DNA of 64,000 bases from Chromatiaceae bacterium (GTDB lineage: Bacteria > Pseudomonadota > Gammaproteobacteria > Chromatiales > Chromatiaceae), in assembly GCA_024235415.1 (NCBI GenBank), contig JACKML010000002.1, positions 186,001-250,000 on the forward strand, in the 5' to 3' direction. The notes beneath the pieces are model-generated. The model searched no databases, was not told the DNA's origin, and saw nothing but the letters and a program-made list of their open reading frames with translations. Below, one piece after another: positions 17,819-25,962 of the stretch. The position numbers and the translations under genes are program-made. Positions within the stretch are counted from its first letter, which is position 1. Each line of letters starts with the position of its first letter.

Positions 17819-17846
17819 TGTTGTGTTTTCTCAGACCAGCGTCTTG

Positions 17847-18188
17847 TCAGGTGAGGCGGACCAGTATCAGCGCCTGTGCGGCCCACAGGCCCATGGCGAC
17901 CAGCGCCAGTGCGATCACACCGAGCAGGGCCGCGCGAATCGCAATCGGATGGACATAGTCGATCAGCACGTCACGCACACCGATCCACGCATGCATCAGC
18001 ACGCTGACCACGAACAGCAGCATGGCGACACTGACTACCGGCCCACCGACCCAGGCCTTCCAGTCCGCATAGTCTGCCGGCGCGGCAAACAGCAGCACCA
18101 GCAACAGGTAGAGCGCGAACAGGCCGACATATATCGCAGTCAGCCGTTGTATGGCCCATGCCTTGAGCCCGGATGCCTTGCGGCTCAT
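17847..18188 (-). CDS. sdhD: Succinate dehydrogenase membrane anchor SdhD
   Basis: A 113-residue protein with three membrane spans. SGLKAWAIQRLTAIYVG at the N-terminus and LMHAWIGVRDVLIDYVHP in the middle match SdhD; the His in LMHAWIG is the haem b ligand and the DYVHP region carries the quinone-site Tyr. Together with SdhC it anchors SdhAB in the membrane and forms the ubiquinone site. The ATG at 18188 overlaps the sdhC stop by 4 bases, which fixes the start against the longer open frame that runs back into sdhC. Confidence 0.92.
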   Translation of the reverse strand: MSRKASGLKAWAIQRLTAIYVGLFALYLLLVLLFAAPADYADWKAWVGGPVVSVAMLLFVVSVLMHAWIGVRDVLIDYVHPIAIRAALLGVIALALVAMGLWAAQALILVRLT

Positions 18189-18565
18189 AGGACACCTCCA
18201 GTCAGCAGCAGACCGAGTACCGGACCGGCCACCACGACTGCGAGCGCGGTCTGGCGCGCCATCTCCTTCTCCACGCCGAGGTCGATATCGATCAACAGGT
18301 AGCGGATCCCGGCCAGCAGGTGATGCGAAAGCGACCACATGATCAGGAACACGAACACCGTGCCGACGAAACCGTGCACCGAATCCACGGCCTCGGCAAA
18401 ACCGGTCGGTCCGGACAGCGACAGGTCGAGCAGGTAGATCAGGTACGGCAAGGCGATGAACATGAACATGCCCGTCGCACGGTGGATGATCGACATGATC
18501 CCTGCGATCGGGAGCTTGATTTTGAACAGATTGAGGTGAACAGGACGGCGCGTGCTTGTGGTCAT
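18185..18565 (-). CDS. sdhC: Succinate dehydrogenase cytochrome b556 subunit SdhC
   Basis: A 126-residue membrane protein with three spans. RPVHLNLFKIKLPIAGIMSIIHRATG is the conserved N-terminal block of SdhC, whose SIxHRxTG carries quinone-site Ser and Arg residues. WSLSHHLLAGIRYLLIDID contains the axial haem His. It is the first gene of the sdh operon, and its start is preceded by a roughly 170-base region with a possible promoter. Confidence 0.94.
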   Translation of the reverse strand: MTTSTRRPVHLNLFKIKLPIAGIMSIIHRATGMFMFIALPYLIYLLDLSLSGPTGFAEAVDSVHGFVGTVFVFLIMWSLSHHLLAGIRYLLIDIDLGVEKEMARQTALAVVVAGPVLGLLLTGGVL

Positions 18566-18605
18566 CAGTCGTGTTTTCGTTTTCTGGTCTGACTAAGTAA
18601 TAGCC

Positions 18606-18634
18606 TATTTAGGGGAACTGACGACAGAAATCAA
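18606..18634 (-). promoter_or_regulatory. Possible sigma-70 promoter for sdhCDABE
   Basis: On the minus strand, TTGATT (18634-18629) is followed after exactly 17 bases by TAAATA (18611-18606), about 40 bases upstream of the sdhC start codon. The -35 hexamer matches consensus at four of six positions and the -10 at only three, so this is a candidate rather than a firm call. The region is the only non-coding stretch ahead of the operon. Confidence 0.3.
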
Positions 18635-18739
18635 TTGCTCGTACGGACGGCCGTCCAAGTGTGGCTGCTGCACTGCAACAAAAGTGCCGCAAAACCGCGG
18701 GGTTACGATTGGACCCCCAGTCGACCAACAGCTAAGTAT

Positions 18740-19252
18740 TTAATTTTTTTGGTGTGCGCCGGGTAGCGAGTCACGCAGGAAACGGAACAGCTTACGCCCC
18801 GCACCGACCGGTTTGCCGGCATCCTTTTCACGCAAGGCATCACGATAGAGCTGTCGCGTATGCTGCCGGTCAAGATCCTGGTGGGCGTCGAACAACGCCT
18901 CCAGTGCCGGGTCACCCTCATCCAGCAGCCGGTCACGCCAGCGCTCGATCTCGTGAAACGCCCGGTTGGCCGCGACCTGCTGCGAATTGCGATCATCCAG
19001 ATAGGCGACCACCTCGCCGAGCTCCTCGGCATCCATGAATTTCACGCAGTGCTTCAGTTGCCGGTTGCGTGCCCCCGACGGCCGCATCGGGCGCACCAGG
19101 GCGATGGCATCGCGCAGCTGATCAGGCACACGCAGGCGCTTGAGTTCCTTGTCGCTCAGCTGGCTCATCCGGTCAGCCAGGACCTGCAGGCCCTCGACTT
19201 CCCGCTTGCGCGCCGACTTGCTTGGGGGTTCGAAGGTATCGTCGTCGCTCAT
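18740..19252 (-). CDS. darP: Ribosome-associated maturation factor DarP (YjgA, DUF615)
   Basis: A 170-residue highly charged helical protein of the YjgA/DUF615 family, which binds late 50S ribosomal subunit precursors and promotes their maturation. Recognisable segments are PSKSARKREVEGLQVLADRM near the N-terminus, where the SKS-x-KR-E motif is nearly invariant, ALVRPMRPSGARNRQLKHCVK-type central helices, and RQLYRDALREKDAGKP towards the end. Length is usual for the family. Its start overlaps the recJ stop by 4 bases, so it is translated together with recJ. Confidence 0.9.
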   Translation of the reverse strand: MSDDDTFEPPSKSARKREVEGLQVLADRMSQLSDKELKRLRVPDQLRDAIALVRPMRPSGARNRQLKHCVKFMDAEELGEVVAYLDDRNSQQVAANRAFHEIERWRDRLLDEGDPALEALFDAHQDLDRQHTRQLYRDALREKDAGKPVGAGRKLFRFLRDSLPGAHQKN

Positions 19253-20988
19253 TGCGCGGCTTCCTCAAGATGTTCGAATCGCAATTGCAGGCTCAAGCGG
19301 CCCTGCCACTCATTCTGATCCAGCCGATAGGCGGCGTGGATCCTGTCCGGCACGGTCGGAAGGAACTCGACCGCATTGAACGCGATGGCGTCGATAGTCT
19401 GCGTCCCGGCGACTGGACGCACCACCAGCTTCCAGTGCTTCCTGCCCACCACGCGACTGCTCACGACCTCGAAGTGGTCATCAAAGATGGGTTCGCTGAA
19501 CCCCTGCCCCCAGGGGCCGCCGTCGTGGATCGCGCGTGCCGTGTCCAGATTCAACGCCACCTCCGGCACCGGGCCGTCCGAACGGATGACTGCACGCAGG
19601 TCATCGTCGCACAGGTGCAAACGCACCACCTCGTCGAACAGGCGCGCAAAGCTGTCGAAACCGCTCTGCGCGATGCTCATTCCGGCAGCCATCGCGTGCC
19701 CGCCGAATTTCTGCAGCAGTGCGGGATCACGCGCGGCGACCTCGTCCAGGACATCACGGATGTGCAGACCCGGGATCGAGCGTGCAGAACCCTTCAGTAC
19801 ACCGTCACCCGCCGCGGCGAACGCGATCACCGGTCGGTGGTAGCGTTCCTTGATACGTGACGCGAGGATGCCGATGACCCCCTGGTGCCAGTCGTGACGA
19901 TAAAGGCACAGGCCCCACGGCAGTTCGCCGCCGTCGTCGGGTGCCCAGTCGGTCAGCATCGCCTCCGCCTGGGCCTTCATGTCCTCTTCGATAGATCGAC
20001 GCTCGCGATTGAGGCGGTCGAGCTCGCTGGCCAGGCGATGGGCCTCATCGGCATCGTCGGTCAACAGGCAGTCGATGCCCAGGGTCATATCATCGATGCG
20101 GCCGGCGGCATTGAGTCGCGGCCCGACCGCAAACCCCATATCGGCAGACCCTGCGCGTGCCGGATTGCGCCCGGCAATCTGCAGCAAGGCGGTGATGCCG
20201 GGACGGCAGCGCCCACTGCGGATGCGCAACAGGCCCTGGTGCACCAGGATCCTGTTGTTGTGATCGAGCGGCACCACGTCGGCCACGGTACCCAGTGCCA
20301 CGAGGTCCAGCAGATCCGCCATGTTCGGCATCGCGATCGCCTTGCGCTCGAACCAGCGGGTGGCGCGCAGGTGACCTCTCAGTCCGACCAGCACGTAAAA
20401 GATCACGCCGACGCCGGCCAGCGCCTTTGATGGAAACGGGTTGCCCTCGAGGTTGGGATTGACCAGCGCATCGGCGTCCGGCAGTACGGCGCCCGCCAGG
20501 TGGTGGTCGGTGACCACGACCCGCCAACCCAGGGCCTTGGCGGCGGCCACACCATCCACACTCGAGACGCCGTTGTCCACCGTGACGATGACGTCCGGCG
20601 CACGCGCACTTGCGACCTCGACGATCTCCGGTGTCAGACCGTAGCCGAACTCGAACCGGTTGGGCACCAGGAAGTCGACGTCTTGATGACCAAACGCACG
20701 CAGCGCCAGCACCGCCAGTGCGCAACTGGTCGCGCCGTCGGCATCGAAATCACCGATGACCAGGATGCGCCGCCCGCCTTCGACCGCGGCAGCCAGCTCG
20801 GCCACCGCGGCATCGAGGCCGGCCATCTGGTCGGGCGGGATCAGCGCCCCGAGCTCGCGCTCGAGTTCCTGCGCATCACCAATGCCGCGCGAGCGGTAGA
20901 TCCGCCACAACAGGGGGTGCACATTCGCGGGACAACCGTCTGCCTCGGGTTCAGACGGCATGGCTTGTCGGACGATCTGGGGCAGCAT
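19249..20988 (-). CDS. recJ: Single-stranded-DNA-specific exonuclease RecJ
   Basis: A 579-residue DHH-superfamily nuclease that degrades single-stranded DNA 5' to 3' in recombinational and mismatch repair. Metal-binding motifs are VIGDFDADGATSCAL (motif I), VTVDNGVSSVDG (II) and VVVTDHHLAG, the DHH signature (III). The C-terminal half has the DHHA1 GGHAMAAGMSI motif and an OB-fold domain. The start was set at the ATG giving MLPQIVRQAMPS, where homology normally begins; the frame is open 12 codons further. It is divergent from the phosphopantetheinyl transferase gene, with 85 bases between. Confidence 0.95.
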   Translation of the reverse strand: MLPQIVRQAMPSEPEADGCPANVHPLLWRIYRSRGIGDAQELERELGALIPPDQMAGLDAAVAELAAAVEGGRRILVIGDFDADGATSCALAVLALRAFGHQDVDFLVPNRFEFGYGLTPEIVEVASARAPDVIVTVDNGVSSVDGVAAAKALGWRVVVTDHHLAGAVLPDADALVNPNLEGNPFPSKALAGVGVIFYVLVGLRGHLRATRWFERKAIAMPNMADLLDLVALGTVADVVPLDHNNRILVHQGLLRIRSGRCRPGITALLQIAGRNPARAGSADMGFAVGPRLNAAGRIDDMTLGIDCLLTDDADEAHRLASELDRLNRERRSIEEDMKAQAEAMLTDWAPDDGGELPWGLCLYRHDWHQGVIGILASRIKERYHRPVIAFAAAGDGVLKGSARSIPGLHIRDVLDEVAARDPALLQKFGGHAMAAGMSIAQSGFDSFARLFDEVVRLHLCDDDLRAVIRSDGPVPEVALNLDTARAIHDGGPWGQGFSEPIFDDHFEVVSSRVVGRKHWKLVVRPVAGTQTIDAIAFNAVEFLPTVPDRIHAAYRLDQNEWQGRLSLQLRFEHLEEAAQ

Positions 20989-21073
20989 GGATCCTCTTGG
21001 CCGGTCGGCAGGACGCCCCAGCATAGCAGCATCGGCTTGTTATGATGGCGCCCTCGCCCAGCCGTGAAAACTT

Positions 21074-21694
21074 ATGCACCGAGACGTCTTTGCCCAATGG
21101 TCGCCAGGCCCCAGCAACCCTCGCGCCGCCGAATCACAGGTGGATGTATGGCGTATCGATCTGGCGCCACCCGCGCGCCGGTATCCCGATCCGATTGCAC
21201 ATCGGGCTGTTGCGCGTGCGGCGATGCGTGACGTGCTGGGACGCTATCTCGAGCGACCGGCCGAAACGCTGGCGTTGTCGCTGCAACCCGGTGGCAAGCC
21301 TTTTCTCGACCTGCCAATAAAATTCAACCTGTCACATTGCGCCGACACGGCGCTGCTGGCGGTGACACCCACGGCCGAGGTGGGTGTCGACGTCGAGCGG
21401 CTGCGTGAGGTCGGTGACCCGCTGCGCCTGGCGGGCCGTGCGTTGACGGCCGATGAGCTCGCACAGCTCAGCGATGCGCCGGCGGATCGGCAGCTGGAGT
21501 TGTTCTTCGACCTGTGGACCCGGATGGAGGCCCGGCAAAAGGCATTCGGCCGGGGTATCTTCGCCGGCCGGGTCGATCCGGGCGAGGTCAGCAGTTTCGG
21601 TTTTCGACCCAGCCCGCTGCACTTCGCCAGCCTCGCCGTATGCCTGCCGCATACCTCGCTGTCGTTGCGCTTCTTCGACTATGCCGGACCGTGA
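21074..21694 (+). CDS. 4'-phosphopantetheinyl transferase, Sfp type
   Basis: A 206-residue PPTase that activates carrier proteins by transferring the phosphopantetheine arm of CoA to a serine. The motifs of the Sfp/Gsp group are present in order: PFLDLPIKFNLSHCADTALLAV with the CoA-binding His, VGVDVERLRE with the magnesium-binding Asp/Glu, and DLWTRMEARQKAFGRG, equivalent to the canonical W(T/C)xKEAxxKA with Lys-to-Met and Tyr/Leu changes in the middle. Its size is typical. The obvious candidate substrate is the small acyl carrier protein gene 7 kb downstream, although ACP of fatty-acid synthesis would normally use AcpS. Confidence 0.85.
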   Translation: MHRDVFAQWSPGPSNPRAAESQVDVWRIDLAPPARRYPDPIAHRAVARAAMRDVLGRYLERPAETLALSLQPGGKPFLDLPIKFNLSHCADTALLAVTPTAEVGVDVERLREVGDPLRLAGRALTADELAQLSDAPADRQLELFFDLWTRMEARQKAFGRGIFAGRVDPGEVSSFGFRPSPLHFASLAVCLPHTSLSLRFFDYAGP

Positions 21695-21763
21695 ATCGCC
21701 GACGGCCAGGGGTTATCATCGCCGCCTGGTCAATCGAACAACATCAACAACAAAGGAACCTGC

Positions 21764-22756
21764 ATGACGTCGAAATCCGTATTGGTCACCGGTGGTGCCG
21801 GCTATATCGGCAGTCACACGGTCCGCCAGCTCGGCGAAGCCGGTGAGCGTGTCGTGACACTGGACAATCTGTCGAAGGGGTTCCGCGAGTCCGTGCTGTT
21901 CGGTGATTTCGTCGAAGGCGACACCGCCGACAAGGCGCTGGTCAGCCAGCTGCTGCGCGACCACGCGGTCGATACGGTGATCCATTTCGCCGCGCACACC
22001 ATAGTCCCGGAATCGGTCAGCGACCCGCTGATGTATTACCGCAACAACACCTGCGCGACGCGCAATCTGCTGGAATGCTGTGTCGAGGCAGGCGTAAAAC
22101 ACTTCGTGTTTTCCTCGACCGCGGCGGTTTATGGCACCCCGGCATCGCAGCAGTGCTGGGAAGACACGCCGACACAGCCGATCAATCCCTACGGCATGTC
22201 AAAGCTGATGACCGAGTACATGCTGCGTGACCTCGGTGCCGCCAGTGACCTGCGCTACGTGATCCTGCGTTATTTCAACGTCGCCGGATCGGACCCGGAA
22301 GGTCGTATCGGCCAATCGACCCCGGGGGCCACGCTGTTGATGAAAGTCGCCGCCGAACAGGCACTGGGCAAGCGCGAGGCGCTGTACATCTTCGGTACCG
22401 ACTACCCGACCCCCGACGGCACCGGCGTGCGTGACTATATCCATGTCGAGGACCTTGCCGATGCGCACCTCAAGGCCATCGACTATCTGCGCGGCGGCGG
22501 CGAGTCACAGATCCTCAACTGCGGCTATGGCCACGGCTACAGCGTGCGCGAGGTGATCGACACGGTGCAGCGGGTGCACGGTGCACCGCTGAACGTGATC
22601 GAGCAGGCACGCCGTGCCGGTGATCCACCGGCGCTGATTGCCGGGGCGCAGAAGGTGCGCGAGGTGCTCGGCTGGGAACCACGCTTCGATGACCTGGATG
22701 AGATCGCGCGCAGTTCGCTCAACTGGGAACGCAAGCTGGCCGAGCGCGGTCGGTGA
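21764..22756 (+). CDS. galE: UDP-glucose 4-epimerase GalE
   Basis: A 330-residue extended short-chain dehydrogenase that interconverts UDP-glucose and UDP-galactose. VLVTGGAGYIGSHTVRQL is the NAD-binding fingerprint. FSSTAAVYG provides the catalytic Ser/Thr and NPYGMSKLMTEYMLRD the Tyr-x-x-x-Lys pair. RYFNVAGSDPEGRIG and GTGVRDYIHVEDLADAH are the typical GalE sugar-nucleotide motifs. The sequence is closest in style to the GalE of EPS loci. It overlaps uppP by 4 bases (GTGA), so the two are co-expressed; both serve surface-glycan synthesis. Confidence 0.93.
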   Translation: MTSKSVLVTGGAGYIGSHTVRQLGEAGERVVTLDNLSKGFRESVLFGDFVEGDTADKALVSQLLRDHAVDTVIHFAAHTIVPESVSDPLMYYRNNTCATRNLLECCVEAGVKHFVFSSTAAVYGTPASQQCWEDTPTQPINPYGMSKLMTEYMLRDLGAASDLRYVILRYFNVAGSDPEGRIGQSTPGATLLMKVAAEQALGKREALYIFGTDYPTPDGTGVRDYIHVEDLADAHLKAIDYLRGGGESQILNCGYGHGYSVREVIDTVQRVHGAPLNVIEQARRAGDPPALIAGAQKVREVLGWEPRFDDLDEIARSSLNWERKLAERGR

Positions 22757-23553
22757 GTGACGTGCAGATCCTGGTCCTGGCATTGGTTCAGGGCCTGACC
22801 GAGTTCCTGCCGATATCGAGCAGCGCCCACCTGATCCTTGCGCCCTATCTGTTCGGATTTGCCGATCAGGGCCTCGCGTTCGACGTTGCCGTACACCTCG
22901 GTTCGCTGTTTGCCGTCATCGCGTATTTTCGCCGTGACATCTGGCAGATCGCACTGGGGTGGCTCAACTCGCTGCTGCCCGGTCAACAGGCCACGCAGCT
23001 CAGCCGGTTGGGATGGGCGGTGATCATCGGGACCCTGCCAGTGGTCGTCGCCGGACTGTTGCTCAAGTCGCTGGTTGAGGGCGAACTGCGAGCCCCGTGG
23101 GTGATTGCGGTCGCCACAGTGGTGTTCGGTCTGCTGCTGGGCTGGGTCGACCTGCGTGCCAGACGTGTGCGCGACCTCGGACAGCTGACGCTGCGCGATG
23201 CGCTCCTGATTGGCGCAAGCCAGATGCTGGCGCTGGTGCCCGGCACGTCCCGCTCCGGCATCACGATGACGGTCGGGCTGTGGCTGGGGCTGACCCGCGA
23301 GGCCGCGGCACGTTTCTCATTTTTACTGGCGATCCCGACGATCCTGGCATCGGCGACACTGGTCACGCGCGACTTGCTCGCTTCCAACGCCCCCGTCGAC
23401 TGGTCTTCGTTGGGGCTGGGCGTCCTGCTGTCGGGTATCGCCGCCTACCTGGCGATCTTTTACTTTCTGCGATTCATCGAGCGTATCGGCATGTGGCCAT
23501 TCGTGATCTACCGTCTGATTCTCGGTGCAGTCATTTATGCACTGGTCTATTGA
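22753..23553 (+). CDS. uppP: Undecaprenyl-diphosphatase UppP (BacA)
   Basis: A 266-residue inner-membrane enzyme with about eight spans that dephosphorylates undecaprenyl pyrophosphate, recycling the lipid carrier for peptidoglycan and polysaccharide assembly. LVQGLTEFLPISSSAHL near residue 10-28 is the (E/Q)-rich catalytic motif and VPGTSRSGITMTVGLWLGL is the PGxSRSG phosphate-binding motif. The GTG start overlaps the galE stop. Its 3' end overlaps the convergent protease gene by 7 bases. Confidence 0.95.
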   Translation: MSDVQILVLALVQGLTEFLPISSSAHLILAPYLFGFADQGLAFDVAVHLGSLFAVIAYFRRDIWQIALGWLNSLLPGQQATQLSRLGWAVIIGTLPVVVAGLLLKSLVEGELRAPWVIAVATVVFGLLLGWVDLRARRVRDLGQLTLRDALLIGASQMLALVPGTSRSGITMTVGLWLGLTREAAARFSFLLAIPTILASATLVTRDLLASNAPVDWSSLGLGVLLSGIAAYLAIFYFLRFIERIGMWPFVIYRLILGAVIYALVY

Positions 23554-24329
23554 GGTGCCTGTTTAAGCAGTTCATGGATGAACCGCACCGGGATCGCATA
23601 GCTGATGCCCGAGGGCTTCTCGATCACCGCCTCTTTGGTCTCCTTGATCAGCACGCTGTTGATTACTCCGAGCACCCGACCGCTGGCCTGGTCGTAGACC
23701 GGGCTGCCGCTGTTGCCAGGATAGGCGGTCGCGTCGAGCTGCAGCACATCGTAAGGGTCGCGCATCGCGCGGATCATCTTCGCGGTCAGGACCCGCGAGC
23801 CGAGCTGTGGTGGCGCCATCGGACTGATAGCCGACACGATGCCGCGGTGGGTCACCGGGTACAGGCCGAGTGCCATGCCGATCGGGAAGCCGGTGAACGC
23901 GATCTCGGTGCCCTCGCGCACACCGTCACCGTCGGCCAGCGATAACGCGGGCAGCGGCACGCTGATATACAGCAGTGTCAGATCATGGACCGGATCGTCA
24001 GCAATTACCTTGGCCGGATGCACGCGGGCCTGGCGCCCACGGCCGGAAAACACCGCCAGCTGTTCTTTCTTCGCCTCGTCGATTTCGCTCGGAACCACGT
24101 GATGGTTGGTCACCACCAGGTGCCCGTTGCCAACCACAAAGCCGGTGCCCTTAAACTGTTGTCGCGGACTGCCGCTAGGCTGAAAGGTGCCGACCGCCAC
24201 GACCGACGGCCGCACGTGATCGATGATGTCCGGCAGTCCGGCACCGAGCACGCCGCCCGACAACATCGTACCGAGGCACAGGCTCAGCAGCCCCAACACC
24301 CATGGTGTCCAGCAGTTTGCCAGGCCCAT
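23547..24329 (-). CDS. Secreted trypsin-fold serine protease, HtrA/S1C-like without PDZ
   Basis: A 260-residue protein with a membrane or signal segment at residues 5-28, then a chymotrypsin-fold domain. The triad is visible: His in LVVTNHHVVPSE, Asp in DDPVHDLTLLYI and Ser in DATAYPGNSGSPV. Downstream there is no room for a PDZ domain, unlike DegP/DegQ; the protein ends shortly after the last strand with AIPVRFIHELLKQ. It should act in the periplasm. The ATG at 24329 leaves a standard signal sequence; two more ATGs about 36 bases upstream lie next to the divergent ligase start. Its placement beside exosortase-A accessory genes may or may not be functional. Confidence 0.85.
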   Translation of the reverse strand: MGLANCWTPWVLGLLSLCLGTMLSGGVLGAGLPDIIDHVRPSVVAVGTFQPSGSPRQQFKGTGFVVGNGHLVVTNHHVVPSEIDEAKKEQLAVFSGRGRQARVHPAKVIADDPVHDLTLLYISVPLPALSLADGDGVREGTEIAFTGFPIGMALGLYPVTHRGIVSAISPMAPPQLGSRVLTAKMIRAMRDPYDVLQLDATAYPGNSGSPVYDQASGRVLGVINSVLIKETKEAVIEKPSGISYAIPVRFIHELLKQAPQ

Positions 24330-24334
24330 GACTG

Positions 24335-24340
24335 TATAAT
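24335..24340 (+). promoter_or_regulatory. Perfect TATAAT box ahead of the acyl ligase gene
   Basis: A consensus TATAAT -10 hexamer lies 29 bases before the ATG of the acyl ligase in the short region between the divergent protease and ligase genes. No good -35 hexamer was found at 16-18 bases, so transcription from here would rely on an activator or on the near-perfect -10. The site also lies within the alternative upstream starts of the protease gene. Confidence 0.35.
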
Positions 24341-24369
24341 CCGGCTTTCGAGAATACGGCAGCATTTCC

Positions 24370-25962
24370 ATGGCCTTTTTGCTCCAGCAACTGATTCTGC
24401 AATCCGCACAGCGTACACCGGATGCCCCTGCCCTGTTGTTCAAGCAGGACACCTGGAGCTATCAGCAGCTGCGCGAGGAAGTGGGCCGGGTCGCGTCCGG
24501 CCTGCGCCGCATCGGCATCGCGCGCGACCAACGTGTCGCTGTCTACCTGCCCAAGCAGTTCGAAACCGTCACGTCGATGTTTGGCACGATGGCCGCCGGC
24601 GGCGTGTTCGTGCCGGTCAACCCGATCCTCAAGCCGGAACAGGTCGGGCACATTCTGCGCGACTGCACCACCAGCGTGCTGATCACCAGTGCCGACCGTG
24701 CGCGTCTGCTGAGCGACACCCTGGCGGATTGCCCCGATCTAAAGCAGTTGGTTGTTACTGACGGAGAAGCGCCCGAACTGGCGGGTGACAGCGATCTTTC
24801 GGTCTGCAGCTGGCAACAGATGCTCGGCGAGGCGCAACTGCCGGTGCTGCGACGGATCGACGCCGATATGGCGGCAATCCTGTACACCTCGGGCAGTACC
24901 GGACGGCCGAAGGGCGTTGTGTTGTCACATCGCAATATGATGGCCGGCGCACAAAGCGTCGCGACCTATCTCAACAACACCGCAGCCGATCGCCTGCTGG
25001 CGGTGCTGCCGTTCAGTTTCGACTACGGACTGAGCCAGTTGACCACGGCGTTTTCCGTTGGCGCATCGGTGGTGTTGATGGACTACCTGCTGCCGCGCGA
25101 CGTGATCCGCGCCGTTGCCCGGTATACCGTCACCGGCCTCGCGGCGGTGCCACCATTGTGGAACCAGCTTGCCGGGCTGCCGTGGCCGGACGAGGCGGTC
25201 GCTTCGCTTCGCTATATCACCAACTCCGGCGGCGCCATGCCGGTGGCCACCACGGCACAGTTGCAGGCGGCCCTGCCAAACACCTCGGTATTTCTGATGT
25301 ACGGCCTGACCGAGGCCTTCCGTTCGACCTTTCTTGCACCGGACCAGGTCAAGGTGCGACCTGAATCGATGGGCAAGGCGATCCCTAACGCCGACATCAT
25401 GGTGGTGCGCCCGGACGGTAGTGAGTGTGACGTCGACGAACCCGGTGAACTCGTCCACCGTGGCGCCCTGGTGTCACTGGGTTACTGGGGCGACCGCGAA
25501 AAAACCGATATCCGCTTCAAACCGGCACCGGGACAACCGGAGGGCATCCCCAACCCGGAACTCGCGGTCTGGTCCGGCGACCAGGTACGCCGCGATGCCG
25601 AGGGTTTCCTGTATTTCATCGGCCGCAACGACGAGATGATCAAGACGTCGGGTTACCGGGTGAGTCCTGGCGAGATCGAGGAGGTCGTGTTCCAGGTGCC
25701 CGGCGTCGAACAGGCGGTCGCGTTCGGTGCACCGCACCCACAGCTTGGCTATGGGATCGTGCTGGTCGTCCAGGCCGCGGCCGGCAGTGTCGACGCCGAT
25801 GCGATCCTCGCACACTGCAAGATACATCTGCCGATGTTCATGCTGCCGGGATACCTCGATCTTGCCAGCGAACTGCCACGCAATCCTAACGGCAAGATCG
25901 ATCGCAAGGCGCTGTCGATGAGGTTTGCCGAGGTCTTTCTTCCGCCACAGGGTTCCTCATGA
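24370..25962 (+). CDS. Acyl-CoA ligase (AMP-forming), exosortase A-associated type
   Basis: A 530-residue adenylate-forming enzyme. The A3 motif is AAILYTSGSTGRPKGVVLSH, A5 is LMYGLTEAFRSTFLAP, and the C-terminal hinge and catalytic Lys are in YFIGRNDEMIKTSGYRVSPGEIEE and NPNGKIDRKAL. The LTEAFRSTFL variant and the immediate pairing with a PLP decarboxylase match the ligase that accompanies exosortase A loci (TIGR03098-type). It probably activates an unknown carboxylic acid and loads it on CoA or on the acyl carrier protein encoded nearby. Its stop overlaps the decarboxylase start by 4 bases. Confidence 0.85.
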   Translation: MAFLLQQLILQSAQRTPDAPALLFKQDTWSYQQLREEVGRVASGLRRIGIARDQRVAVYLPKQFETVTSMFGTMAAGGVFVPVNPILKPEQVGHILRDCTTSVLITSADRARLLSDTLADCPDLKQLVVTDGEAPELAGDSDLSVCSWQQMLGEAQLPVLRRIDADMAAILYTSGSTGRPKGVVLSHRNMMAGAQSVATYLNNTAADRLLAVLPFSFDYGLSQLTTAFSVGASVVLMDYLLPRDVIRAVARYTVTGLAAVPPLWNQLAGLPWPDEAVASLRYITNSGGAMPVATTAQLQAALPNTSVFLMYGLTEAFRSTFLAPDQVKVRPESMGKAIPNADIMVVRPDGSECDVDEPGELVHRGALVSLGYWGDREKTDIRFKPAPGQPEGIPNPELAVWSGDQVRRDAEGFLYFIGRNDEMIKTSGYRVSPGEIEEVVFQVPGVEQAVAFGAPHPQLGYGIVLVVQAAAGSVDADAILAHCKIHLPMFMLPGYLDLASELPRNPNGKIDRKALSMRFAEVFLPPQGSS

